A stretch of DNA of 64,000 bases, from contig JAVRFU010000149.1 in NCBI GenBank assembly GCA_032717465.1, positions 18,885 through 82,884 of the forward strand, read 5' to 3'. How positions within the stretch are numbered: position 1 is the first letter of the stretch; the number at the start of each line of letters is the position of its first letter. The notes below the pieces were generated by a model, which was not told the DNA's origin, did no database searches, and saw only the letters and a list, made by a program, of their open reading frames with translations. Position numbers and translations under genes: made by a program. The DNA is from Coenobita brevimanus (taxonomy: Eukaryota; Arthropoda; Malacostraca; Decapoda; Coenobitidae). Below, piece by piece: positions 38,307 through 48,239 of the stretch.

Positions 38307-38624
38307 TTTAGCAAGTTAGGAATAATGATGAATTATCACCAATCCATAATAGTGTATAGCTTTTTGGTTCTGAAATGGTATCAATCATATCTTTTCAATA
38401 CTTCCTCTAAAATGAACAACTTGCAAGAGAATATAAGGTCATTTGTATATGGTGTAATGCCTTCTAAATGGAGCTGAGAATTTTTAAAAGATTGACAGTA
38501 AAATAAATGGATGTAAAGCCCATTTTACTCATTACTCTTCTGTTAAACCTTCCCATTTACCTGCCTCCTTTTATAGTTCTGGATATTTTACATCCTGTGC
38601 CAAAGAAAACTATATTTATCGAAG

Positions 38625-38712
38625 CAGACGCCTTAATCCTGTAAGGGGTGGGCACTGACAAATCACCTACATGTCGCCCTGCCCCTGCCATTTCACTGCC
38701 CTCTGCCCCAAA
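38625..38712 (-). mobile_element. LINE-A 3' tip
   Basis: 'gcagacgccttaatcctgtaaggggtggg' and the following C-terminal block; the tail is lost. Confidence 0.75.
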
Positions 38713-38974
38713 GAAAACTACACATGGATAATGATACCAATGACTGATAATTGCTACAGAACTGCAAAGCAATACTAACCTTCATTCCACTGTGGCTTAA
38801 CTTGATGTGTAGTACCAACTGCAGATATGTGGTTTAGTCCAGTCATGGATGGCAGCTAACTTGGTGAAGAGGTAGAAATGGCCAGAGTTGAGTCACCAGC
38901 AATGGCAATCCTTCCACTCCTGAAAATCATCCACACCACATTACTCACTAACTCAAGGATACTGTACTTGTCTA

Positions 38975-39305
38975 TCTACCTATATATCTATTGCCAGACA
39001 CCATAATCCCGTAATAGGTGGTCGTTTGGCTGCAAGTTAGTTATTTTATATGGAGGGAAACTAACCCACCACCAACCCACTTGCTGACACATAGGGAACA
39101 TGTATGGGTTGGTTATATAGTTACCACCCAATGTTGTAAATGGTTTCCTGGGATCTAGGAAACTTTTTGGCTTGTCAATCAATGTAAAACCACACGAAAA
39201 AGAAAACAAGATTAACAAAAAGTGACAGAAAAGATGGCAGAAATAGGAAGAGATGAGGACAGACACAGAAAAATGAGAGAAAATGTCGCAGTCAAGCTCA
39301 CCTGG
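38975..39305 (-). repeat. LINE-A tip joined to repeat G
   Basis: A (TATC)-like tail and about 40 bp of the LINE-A 3' end, then G (39020-39300). The same junction as at 27680, so the two were probably copied as one unit. Confidence 0.7.
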
Positions 39306-39644
39306 CAACACACGTTTATATACGGTACTGTGATCCCTTGGTTATCATGCATAACTGGTACAAGGCTTGGTGTGTGATAAAGAACTTGCACAATAACAAA
39401 AGCACACTACCTATGGGATTTACCCTACAGTACCGGGCACCCCAAGTGCAATCCCAAATTTTCCCTTTGACAATAACACAGACCAACTAAATACATACAT
39501 TATGATATGCTGTGCATCAGAAACACACACAGGCATGGTTAGATTAATAGAAAGTGAAGACACAATAAGGAACACACACCATAGAAAGACATGAGATGGG
39601 CTTGAGATAAGGGGTTCTCATATTAAGGGGTGGAGTATTTTCAT

Positions 39645-40292
39645 TACTGGCAGTAGAATGGATTTGGAAGATGCGCAGACTGGCCTGGGAGGAAGGCAGA
39701 GTCCCGGAGGATTGGAAGTCAGGTATAATAATTCCCCTGTACAAAGGAAAAGGGGAAAAAGTGTATGGTAGGAGATCTACTGACAGAGTTAGGGAAATAA
39801 CAGAAGAATTAGTTGAAAAACAGGGAGGTTTTAGGAAGGGATGAAGTTGTGCAGATCAGATATTCATTCTTAGGTCTTTAGTGGAGAAGTTTGTACAGAA
39901 CAGACAGAAGTTGTATATGGCTTCACGGATTTGGAGAAAGCATGTGACAGGGTGGATAGACAAGGAATGTGGAAAGTATTAGGAATACATGGGGTAAATG
40001 GGAAGTTGTTGAAAGCCATGAAGAGTATGTATAAGGGTGCTAAGGCTGCAGTTGTATGTGGATAGGGAACTGAGTGAATTGTTCTCTTTGAAGGTTGGAT
40101 TGAAACAGGGACGTGTCATGTCTCCATGGTTGTTCAATCTGTATATGGATGGGGTTACAAAAGAGATACAAGGTAGGACAGCAGATCTTGGAGCAGTCCT
40201 AATGACAGAGGACAGTGTGTGGAAACTCCCTGTACTGTTGTTTGCAGGTGATATTGTGTTGTTAAGTGAAGATGAAGGGGAGTTGCAAGGCT
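39645..40292 (+). pseudogene. LINE-A reverse transcriptase fragment
   Basis: Encodes MCRLAWEEGRVPEDWKSGII-like residues (39672), LYKGKGEK, an internal deletion, a TGA in the GFRKG block (39841), DLEKA.DRVDR (39930), GLKQGRVMSPWLFNLYMDG (40098) and FAGDIVLLSEDEGELQ (40242), where FADD is FAGD. Several frameshifts. It ends abruptly at 40292 against LINE-E. Confidence 0.85.
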
Positions 40293-40465
40293 GAACTCTT
40301 TCACCAATTCCAGTCTCTCTCGATTCACCGCAACATCGCACTGGGAGTAACCTTCTCTCTCAATAACCATCACTTTTCTCTTTTCTACATTTACTCTCAA
40401 GGTGCAATGCTCACAGACATCTGCTAAACTCTGCACTAGGCTAGCAAGTTCTTGTCCAGTACAGG
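40293..40465 (-). pseudogene. LINE-E fragment, head-on to LINE-A
   Basis: The minus strand encodes TGQELASLVQSLADVCEHCT, LRVNVEKRKVMVIEREG and VAVNRERLELVKEF, matching LINE-E at 29896-30070. The joint with plus-strand LINE-A falls within a shared GCAAGGCTGAACTC stretch. Confidence 0.85.
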
Positions 40466-41655
40466 CATACCCCGGTTTAATGAAGTAAATGGTTAGGTAA
40501 AACCCCATCATTAGGCGGGGTATCATAATATATCGGGGTACTTTTAACACGTACCTTGGGTTTCCATCCAAACCAAGCCCAAAACCCACCCAAATGAGCC
40601 AAAAAACAAGTTTAAACCCAATCTAAATGGCTTAACAGCTGTCAAGGAAGCTAACCAAAGCCTAACACCTGTAAATAGCTCACTAAAACCAACCAATAAA
40701 GTAAAAAAATTGTCAAATATAAGTCTGGCAAAAAATTAAGCTTAGTAAACTGTACCCCAAAATGACAATGTTCAACCCACCTATGGCTAAAACACATTAA
40801 TCTAAGTCTAAAAACAGTTTATAAATCAATCTAAACACAATTTTTGTCTAAATTATCATCAAAATCAGTAAAAAAAACTCAAAATCCATCATTAAACCGG
40901 GGTTTGGCCATCATTAGGCAGGATATGGTGCAATTTCTACCATCGTTAAGCCAGGGTATTGTATATTGAGGTACAGTATTACTGTATTTGCAAGCAGTAC
41001 TGCACCAGCAGTATGCACTAGGTTCGCCCTGAACGCGCTCGCTATTATATGCGGTAAGTTCTGGGATACGTATAAGACAACGTAAGATTAAAGAACTAAT
41101 ACAAAAACTAAAAAATTATGCAAGACAGGCCTTTGAAAGGCCAAACCCTTGAACATCAGTGCAGTGCACATGGTTTGTTTTGATCACGTTATCACGTAAT
41201 TTGCTGTACTGCTTTTCCTCAGTATAATACATTACCGTTCTGGTAATTTTATGTGTACGTTAAAGTTATGCATTATATCCAAGGGGTCACAGTGCCATAT
41301 AAAATCAAGCTTAGTAAACTGTACCCCAAATGACAATGTTCACCCCACCTATGATTAAAACACATTCACCTAAGCCTAAAAACAGTTTATAAATCAACCT
41401 AAACACCAAAATGACAATGTTCACCCACCTATGATTAAAACACATTAACTTAAGCCTAAAAACAGTTTATAAATCAACCTAAACACACAATTTTAGTCTA
41501 AAATATTATCAAAATCGGTAAAAAAAATAATAAGCCATCGTTGAACTGGAGTTTGGCCATCGTTAGGCAGGGTATGGTGGTATTTCTACCCCAATCGTTA
41601 ATCCAGGGTACTGCATCTAGGGGTATTGTATACTGATGTATTACTGTAATGAAAA
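40462..41655. mobile_element. Candidate non-autonomous DNA element with two direct-repeat blocks
   Basis: Starts CAGGCATACCCCGGTTTAAT. It ends in sequence whose complement, AGTACCCTGGATTAACGA, resembles the start, giving a degenerate inverted terminus. Two homologous blocks lie in direct orientation (40736-40985 and 41305-41655); both contain GTTTGGCCATC(A/G)TTAGGCAGG and CTAAAAACAGTTTATAAATC. The second block holds an internal 75-bp tandem duplication. No transposase is visible. Confidence 0.5.
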
Positions 41656-42550
41656 CCATTTACCATGTAAAGATAAAATATTACTCACCCCAACAGATGG
41701 ATAGATAGACATGTGGCTCATCAGGGCAGTTGACGTACACGACTGCATGCAGTGTTAGCATCGTAAATCCAACCACGTACTTTGATGGAACCCTTCATCA
41801 CCCTTAACGAGACCTCACCATCGTATAATCTGAAACGAAAAGCCATTGCAGCTACAAATAAAAACCATTACATCATAAAACCCATCAGCAAAGGCAAAGT
41901 GCAATTTTATGCTGTGATATAAAGGGGATAGCTTCATTGTGGATAAATAAATTCATTCATCCATCCATCCATACATTAACAAATCACCAGAGCTTGCCTG
42001 CAAATATTTAATTAATAGCCTTTCCATCACAACATGTTTGCAAATACCATTATCTCTGTTTTCACACTGTTATTCAGCCCACAATGACCTAACCTCACCA
42101 AAGCCACAAAAATTACTCCAGCAGGCTCATGTATCATGATTTTTAACAATATTGTGCAGTCGCATTGTGCAAAATCATCAACATTTTTAATTTTTCAAAC
42201 ACTCTCTGCAATTACCCTAAAAAATGAAAAAAGAATTGGGTCAGTATAATTACTGTTCTCACAAACGAAACAAAGCAATGATTTTCACGTTTTTGAGTTG
42301 CAATTACCAACAATTTCACACTGTCACATCGCACACAATCACCAAAATTTTTGTTTGGTATTTGTTTGACAATCCCTGGTCTTACCCTCACCCAAACAGA
42401 AAAATAATTGGGTTGACATTATACGAACATACAGACACAGCCTAACTTTTATTATTTTGATTCACTGCCCCATTAGCAGTGTACAGGCTTGGGGCTACAT
42501 TGTTGTCTTGGCATTATACGATAACCATTCACTAGCCAAGGAGCAGAAAC
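41656..42550. other. Unassigned interval
   Basis: AT-rich, with scattered 'caccaaaatttttg' and 'gcaattacc' phrases and a CATC run (41955-41970). No gene or known repeat was recognised. Confidence 0.5.
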
Positions 42551-42555
42551 ATTTG

Positions 42556-43084
42556 TGTGTGTGTGTGTGTATTTACCTATTTGTATTTACCTATTTGTAG
42601 TATACAGGAATTGAGCAATGCTCGTGTTGTCCTGTCTCCATATCCACATTTATCAAGTCTACCTTTACACACATGAATGTTTTTCTCATGCACCACCTCT
42701 TTGTCTAAGTCGTTCCAAATATTTAAGAATATACCTAATTGTGATATACACGGAATGTACTATGCTCGTGGGTTTCCGTCGCTGTTTCTCAATAAGTCGA
42801 ATTTAACTTTAAACTCGTTTATGTTTTTAGACTGGACGATCTCTTTGTCCAGGCTATTCCATAAGTCTATACTTCTGTAAGGAAAGCTATATTTCTTGAT
42901 ATCCTTCAAGCAGCTTGACTTTTTCAATTTCATTCCATGTCCTCTTGTTGCTCTCTTATCCCATACAAACAGATCTTCTTTGTCAATTTTATCTACTCCC
43001 ACCATGGTCCTGAACACCGCAATCATGTCTCCCCTCTTTCTCCTTTCCTCTAACGAAGGCAAATCCAGTTTTTCCAGCCTCTCT

Positions 43085-43085
<1 letters not shown>
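42556..43085 (-). pseudogene. LINE-F, CR1-like 3' fragment
   Basis: Minus-strand open frame (43080 to about 42768): LEKLDLPSLEERRKRGDMIA, VFRTMVGVDKIDKEDLFVWD, RATRGHGMKLKKSSCLKDIK, KYSFPYRSIDLWNSLDKEIV. This is the post-RT C-terminal region typical of CR1-type LINEs (R-R-x-R-G-D and F-x-x-R-x-x-x-x-W-N motifs). Its 3' UTR ends in two copies of a 13-bp TACAAATAGGTAA-type unit (42577-42602). RT is absent and the 5' end meets the GT microsatellite. Confidence 0.8.

Positions 43086-43088
<3 letters not shown>

Positions 43089-43149
<61 letters not shown>
43089..43149 (+). repeat. (GT)n microsatellite
   Basis: About 30 uninterrupted GT units. Confidence 0.97.
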
Positions 43150-43151
<2 letters not shown>

Positions 43152-44340
43152 CCATAGGCTACAAAATTCAACCCCAATCACCAGCTTTCAACCCCTAAAT
43201 CACCCCAGAATCACCCCCAAGATTTCGCTCTTCCTCTCCAATGATTTATTTCTTATTTTTATCTTGAAACTAATTATTGGCAGATTACTTACGTATCATA
43301 AAATACTATCACTGTTCAGATTTCACTGCCTGACGTCTGTGTTGGTACCAGGACACTATCAAGCATTGTCTTGCCTTTCATGTATGCATTTCCTGCTTTC
43401 AAATCACTATTTTCCACTGCTTCTCATTAATAATCTTTTGTCTTCCTGTCTTCCACATTTGCATTTCCTACTTCAATTCACCAACTTACACTTCGTCATT
43501 AACTAACTTATTTTCTCCTTCCTCTTTCTTGCTCCCATCCTACGCACTCTTTCAGCCTCTTCCATTTTGGACTGAAAGAATCGTTCCATTTCGTCCACTT
43601 CCAAACCCCGCATCCTCTCACGTTTACCTCATTCAGTTGCATGCACTCACCTCTGCATCATGTTCTCTGTCTCTGCCTCCTCCTCTCTGTCTCAGTCTCT
43701 CTCTCGGTCTTTCTACCCTTCTCCTCACCTGATTTCCTCTCCTCAGTTTTCCCTGTCCTTGCAACTGATCCAATCTCTCTCTCTCTAAATCTTCCTCTGC
43801 CTGTGCCTCTGTCTCTCTGTTAGTCTCTGCTTCCGTCTGTCTCTTTCTTTGTCTGTCTCCGCAGTTCCACTTAAGGTGAAGAGTTTTGAGATGTCATAAG
43901 TTGAATAAAATCTCCTGGTAGTTCCAATAATTAAATCTAGTAGACATCGTAGTGAAGGGGTTCATTATAGTGTGGATACCGACAAGCAATTGTATTCATT
44001 TAGGAAGCAACCTTTCCTAATTGAAAGGGTGAGCTTTAGTCTTCACTTCCCCCTCATTACTGTTAGGTCATCGGATTGAAGGTTAGATGTCATAAGGTTT
44101 TGGGCCATATTATATGTGACTCTTGAGATTTCCTAACACATTTTCCATAGCGAATTATTTTGTACATTACACCTTGGTGTCATTCTGAAGGTTACTGATG
44201 GAAATTGTGTCTATATCAAAACAATAAACGCAACATACTAAAGAATCTTTAAGGTTTAATACACATAAATCCCTAAAAGAAAAAAAAGGATGCTATGAAA
44301 CCTATGCCGATTGGCACTGCGTCGGGAGTGTTTGTAAAGA
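43150..44340. other. Unassigned interval, pyrimidine-rich in part
   Basis: 43500-43865 is C/T-rich with many 'ctctgtctc' phrases. 43866-44340 has no recognised feature. Open frames here are short and low-complexity. Confidence 0.5.
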
Positions 44341-44348
44341 TATTATTG

Positions 44349-44434
44349 ACTGACTTTAGTAAGTGGTTTGTGAGAACTGGTATGTATGTATATGACCTTG
44401 AATGTCCACACGTACTTGCTGCTTCTAGCTGTCA

Positions 44435-44465
<31 letters not shown>

Positions 44466-44590
44466 CATCATGCTATCTATTATGACCTGTAATTATAAAA
44501 TGGAGTCCTGACATATACACGGTACGTCTCTAATCCTGGCTGAAAGAATTAGAGGGTGTCAGTGTGGGTAGCACACACGTCTACATGTGT
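44349..44590 (+). repeat. 235-bp direct duplication, copy 1
   Basis: Matches 47005-47238 ('ctgactttagtaagtggtttg' through a TCTA microsatellite to 'gtgggtagcacacacgtctacatgt'). Differences are confined to single bases and the length of the TCTG/TCTA run. Confidence 0.92.
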
Positions 44591-44838
44591 ATTCTATTCA
44601 CACGTACACACACACATGCTACTCTACATATTCTGTTCACACACATGGTACTCTGTATGTGTATTCTGTTAACACATACAAACACATACGCACACACACA
44701 CACACACTACCCTATGTCTGTCCTGGCCTGAGTGTATGTAAGTGTAGTCTATTCATAAACCCACACACATAAACAACTACTCTGTGTGTCCTGGCCTTTG
44801 TGTGTATGCATGTGGATATCAGTCAAGTACACACGTTT

Positions 44839-44839
<1 letters not shown>

Positions 44840-44898
<59 letters not shown>

Positions 44899-44967
44899 CT
44901 GTCCTGGCCTTTATGTGTGCATGTGGGCATTACTCACGTACACACAGCTTCAAGCGCACACGCACAC

Positions 44968-45010
<43 letters not shown>
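44840..45010 (+). repeat. Two (CA)n runs
   Basis: 44840-44896 and 44972-45010, separated by a spacer. Histidine-threonine open frames across these are artefacts of the CA repeat. Confidence 0.95.
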
Positions 45011-45013
<3 letters not shown>

Positions 45014-45235
45014 CCACGTCCACCTCCTGCGATACTTGACTTTGGAAGGACAGACCAACAAAAGACCGCAATGCATAAACCACTTTGACAATGCAGTAAA
45101 TTTAGGCGTTTCGACAGGGACCAAGACTTTTACGAGAGAGTGAAATAGGGAGAGAAAGACTGAAGCCAAGACGTAGGTCACAGAATCAGATGGGAGGAGG
45201 GGGTTGTGTTTATAAGGTTTTCTGAGTCTTATTTT

Positions 45236-45700
45236 AGGCCAGTCTCGCCTAACTTATCCATATTTGCTCAAACTGAACCCTGCCTAACCTCGAATGACCT
45301 AATTCAACCTAAAATAACCCAAACTAATCTAACAATCTCACCTAACCCAGTCTAATTGTATTTAACCTCACTATCTCACATAACCTCTCCATACCTAACC
45401 TAACTAATTCTGACGCAGCCTAACCGCATCAAACCCTGCCTAATCCTACCCAGTCTCACTTAACCATACCATACCCGACCTAACCCAACCCAGTCAAGCC
45501 TAAAATGACCTAATCCAACCGAACCTAACCCAGCCTAACCCAACCAAATAAAACCCAACCCAAAAACCTATCCAAATCGACGTATTCTAAAGCAATCTAA
45601 CCTAATCCGTCTATATCTAGTCGAACTGAACCCAACCCAACCAAAAATTATCTAGTCAGACCAAACCCTACCCAAAGTGACCTAACCTAACTTTCCATCG
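45236..45700 (+). repeat. Degenerate CCTAA (TTAGG-type) tract
   Basis: About 460 bp dominated by CCTAACC, ACCTAAC, CCCAACC and related words, with irregular spacing. It looks like an old, mutated (CCTAA)n array. TTAGG is the usual arthropod telomere repeat, so this may be interstitial telomere-type sequence. Confidence 0.75.
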
Positions 45701-45986
45701 CCCATACATTCGCAGCCTGAGAGATTTTGCTGTCTGAAGGTCTGCGGGTGTAACAGTCCAAGTTTCGCCGGTTCTATGTACAAGTATAAGTTTGTTTGTG
45801 TCTGTGTGTGTGTGTGTCTGTGTCTGTGTGTGTAATAAAGGATATTAACCAGCCTTATTCAAAAATATTTCCCTAAGAAAATCTTTGCTTCACCGATAGG
45901 GAGTGTCTGTGTGTTACCATGGCAACCTCCCACAACACCACAGTTACATAAATACACTTCCCCGTCAGCAAGTTCCATTAGAGAGT

Positions 45987-45989
<3 letters not shown>

Positions 45990-46064
<75 letters not shown>
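45990..46064 (+). repeat. (GT)n microsatellite
   Basis: About 37 GT units. Confidence 0.97.
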
Positions 46065-46066
<2 letters not shown>

Positions 46067-46455
46067 TAGATACGGCTGTGTCTAAGGTGGATCTGCATTA
46101 ATGTAATTGCAGTACTGTGTGGGACGGTGTGGCCTTGTGTTCAAGGATAGCTGTATAATTATACATTAAGTTGTACGTATGTATATAGAAATAGAACTTT
46201 GTGTGTTGAGTTACGGATATATATGTGTAGATGAATCGACATTTGTCAAGATGTCATAGTGTACGAATGAATGGAGGTGGGGCTACGTGTGATGATGACA
46301 TTGTGTCGGAATGAGTGGAGTTGAGGATACGTGTGTTGAGGTGGAACTAAGTGTGTGGAGGCGAGGTTGGAGTTACCTAGGTGGAGGCAGGGCTACGTGT
46401 GGAGATTTGGATATGTAGAGGAATGGATGCTTTTGTGGAGGGATGGCGTATGTCC
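46065..46455. other. Unassigned interval
   Basis: G-rich phrases with repeated 'ggagttgaggatacgtgtg' and 'ggaggcaggGCTACGTGTG' motifs (46270-46400), a short irregular tandem of about 40 bp. No gene was recognised. Confidence 0.4.
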
Positions 46456-47003
46456 TTAAGAGAAATACTCTGAGATGGTTTGGCTATGTGGAGAGGATGG
46501 AGAATGAGAGAAAAACTACAAGAGTTTGTGAGTGAGGTGGAGGGGATGAGGAGAGGGATGGAGTGGAGAGGATGCAGAATAAGAGACTGACCAGAAGGAT
46601 GCATATGAGTGGGGTGGAGGGGGAGACCAAGGATGATATGAAGTGGAAAGGATGGACAATGAGAGACTAACTAGAAGAGTGCAAGTGAGTGAGGTGGAGG
46701 GGGAGACCAAGGATGATATGAAATGGAGAGGATGAACAATGAGAGACTGACTAGAAGAGTGCATATGAGTGAGATGGGAGGGGAGACCAAGAATGAGATG
46801 GAAGGATGGACAATGAGAGACTAACTAGAAGAGTGCATGTGAGTGAGGTGGAGGGGGAGACCAAGGATGATATGAAATGGAGAGGATGGACAATGAGAGA
46901 CTAACTAGAAGAGTGCATGAGTGAGATGGGAGGGGAGACCAAGGATGAGATGGAAGGATGGACTGGAGAGGATGGGGAATGAGAGACTGACAGGAAGAGT
47001 GCA
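46456..47003 (+). repeat. LINE-A-derived minisatellite, unit about 80 bp
   Basis: Six to seven tandem units. Each unit aligns to the LINE-A coding segment for RM-x-ERLT(R)RVYVSEVEG plus the following 'gagaccaaggatgagatgga' block. Unit starts (GAGACTRACYAGAAG) fall near 46581, 46663, 46743, 46817, 46898 and 46983. Unit order alternates between a 'gtgaggtggaggggga' and a 'gtgagatgggagggga' variant in the later units, suggesting dimer amplification. No reading frame survives. Confidence 0.85.
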
Positions 47004-47004
47004 C

Positions 47005-47238
47005 TGACTTTAGTAAGTGGTTTGTGAGAACTGGTATGTATGTATATGAACTTGAATGTCCACACGTACTTGCTGCTTCTATCTGTCGGTCTATCTATCT
47101 GTCTATCTATCTATCCATCATGCTATCTATTATGATTTGTAATTATAATATCGAGTCCTGACATATACACGCTAAGTCTCCAATCCTGGCTGAAAGAATT
47201 AGAGGGTGTCAGTGTGGGTAGCACACACGTCTACATGT
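47005..47238 (+). repeat. 235-bp direct duplication, copy 2
   Basis: See 44349-44590. It starts inside the last minisatellite unit at CTGACTTTAG. After it comes a small tandem 'attgctagccactct' (47239-47272). Confidence 0.92.
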
Positions 47239-47469
47239 ATTGCTAGCCACTCTACCAGTATTGCTAGCCACTCTGCTACTCATTCAAGAAAAATGTATTG
47301 ACGGGTTTAAGGGAGCACCAACATGTGCCTCTGATAGCAGCATATAAGGAAACGAATCAAGTAAATAAAAAAGGGCCCTGGTGATAGGAATAAATGATTA
47401 CAGGGCAAACATAGGGCAGAATGGGGACAGAAAAAGTATGAAGGACTGTTTTGTGATAGACTGGTGTTC

Positions 47470-47600
47470 TCTCTCTTTTTTATGTCAGGAAGAAGGAACG
47501 AACGGCTAGAAGCTCAACAAAAATAAGATAAGACAGTCAAATTCATGATCCATTCATTCTGAGATGCCTGGACACAATGAGTTTAAAAGATTAGAGGGAT
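47470..47600 (-). mobile_element. LINE-C 3' end scrap
   Basis: T-run then LINE-C 3' UTR and the terminal RHLEMNGS-type coding block on the minus strand. Confidence 0.75.
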
Positions 47601-47760
47601 GCATTCTTGGGGTGGCACTCTATAACCTGTCAATTCCACTGCCTGGCTGTGCAAACATCCCTCAACTCCTTACCTATTTCCCTGACAGGAGGGCCACTTC
47701 AGCCTGTAGTTGACTGGATGCACATTTGAGACGGGCCTAGGTCTACAACTACTACTATAA
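47600..47760 (+). repeat. S repeat, divergent
   Basis: 'gcattcttggggtggcact', 'gcaaacatccctcaactcc', and 'cagcctgtagttgact'. The hairpin is largely lost. Confidence 0.5.
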
Positions 47761-47921
47761 CTACTGAGATAGACCTTGGCAAACAGCTTATTTCAGTACA
47801 CAAAACATCATTATTTGCTGAGATTATTTATGTGTACTGTGTCCATACGAAAAAATCAAATATGAATAAAGAACACATGCTTTAGTACTTTCCCCTTTGT
47901 CTCTGCTGGCCAAAGGGAGAT

Positions 47922-47924
<3 letters not shown>

Positions 47925-48015
<91 letters not shown>
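47925..48015 (+). repeat. (GT)n microsatellite, longest in window
   Basis: About 45 uninterrupted GT units (91 bp). Confidence 0.97.
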
Positions 48016-48017
<2 letters not shown>

Positions 48018-48239
48018 CAAGATTCTATCTGCACGTGTATGGTAATGAATGCCAGTACACAATGCTAGAGCCTTCTTGATCATACATAATGTCTATGTGC
48101 TGTGTGCATGTAAGGTTTTATGTATGTGTACATTTAACAATGCACTACATTACCAGTCAACTGATTTAGGTCATAACGTTATGAATTTTACCTTTAACCA
48201 GCAGGTTACACATGTGCACTACTGTAAACGTACGCCACT

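Larger units (their letters stand above)
36933..38357. mobile_element. PIF/Harbinger-like DNA transposon relic
   Basis: Starts GGGCTGGGATGCACAAAAC immediately after a TTA in LINE-C; a 3-bp TWA/TTA target is usual for Harbinger elements. Short inverted motifs (GGCAGCC...GGCTGCC at 36996-37011) and two CCAAT-type boxes (37146 and 37174) lie in the first 330 bp. A long imperfect palindrome follows (37250-37775), and a minus-strand HARBI1-like transposase fragment lies near the other side. The right-hand terminus was not identified. Confidence 0.5.
38358..40292 (+). repeat. Segmental duplication, copy 1
   Basis: About 1.93 kb matching 62062-63993 in the same orientation, with only scattered substitutions and tiny indels. 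Contents: unique sequence, a LINE-A tip (38625-38712, minus), more unique sequence, a LINE-A tip joined to repeat G (38985-39300), a spacer, and a plus-strand LINE-A RT fragment (39645-40292). Confidence 0.92.

Noticed and set aside
44784..45143. Overlapping histidine-threonine-rich open frames (also at 1552-1812, 26913-27179, 42760-43155, 45859-46098, 47856-48083)
   Set aside because: They are translations of (CA)n/(GT)n microsatellites.
46456..47003. CRISPR-like array
   Set aside because: Units are contiguous and diverged with no unique spacers. They derive from LINE-A coding DNA, and the genome is eukaryotic.
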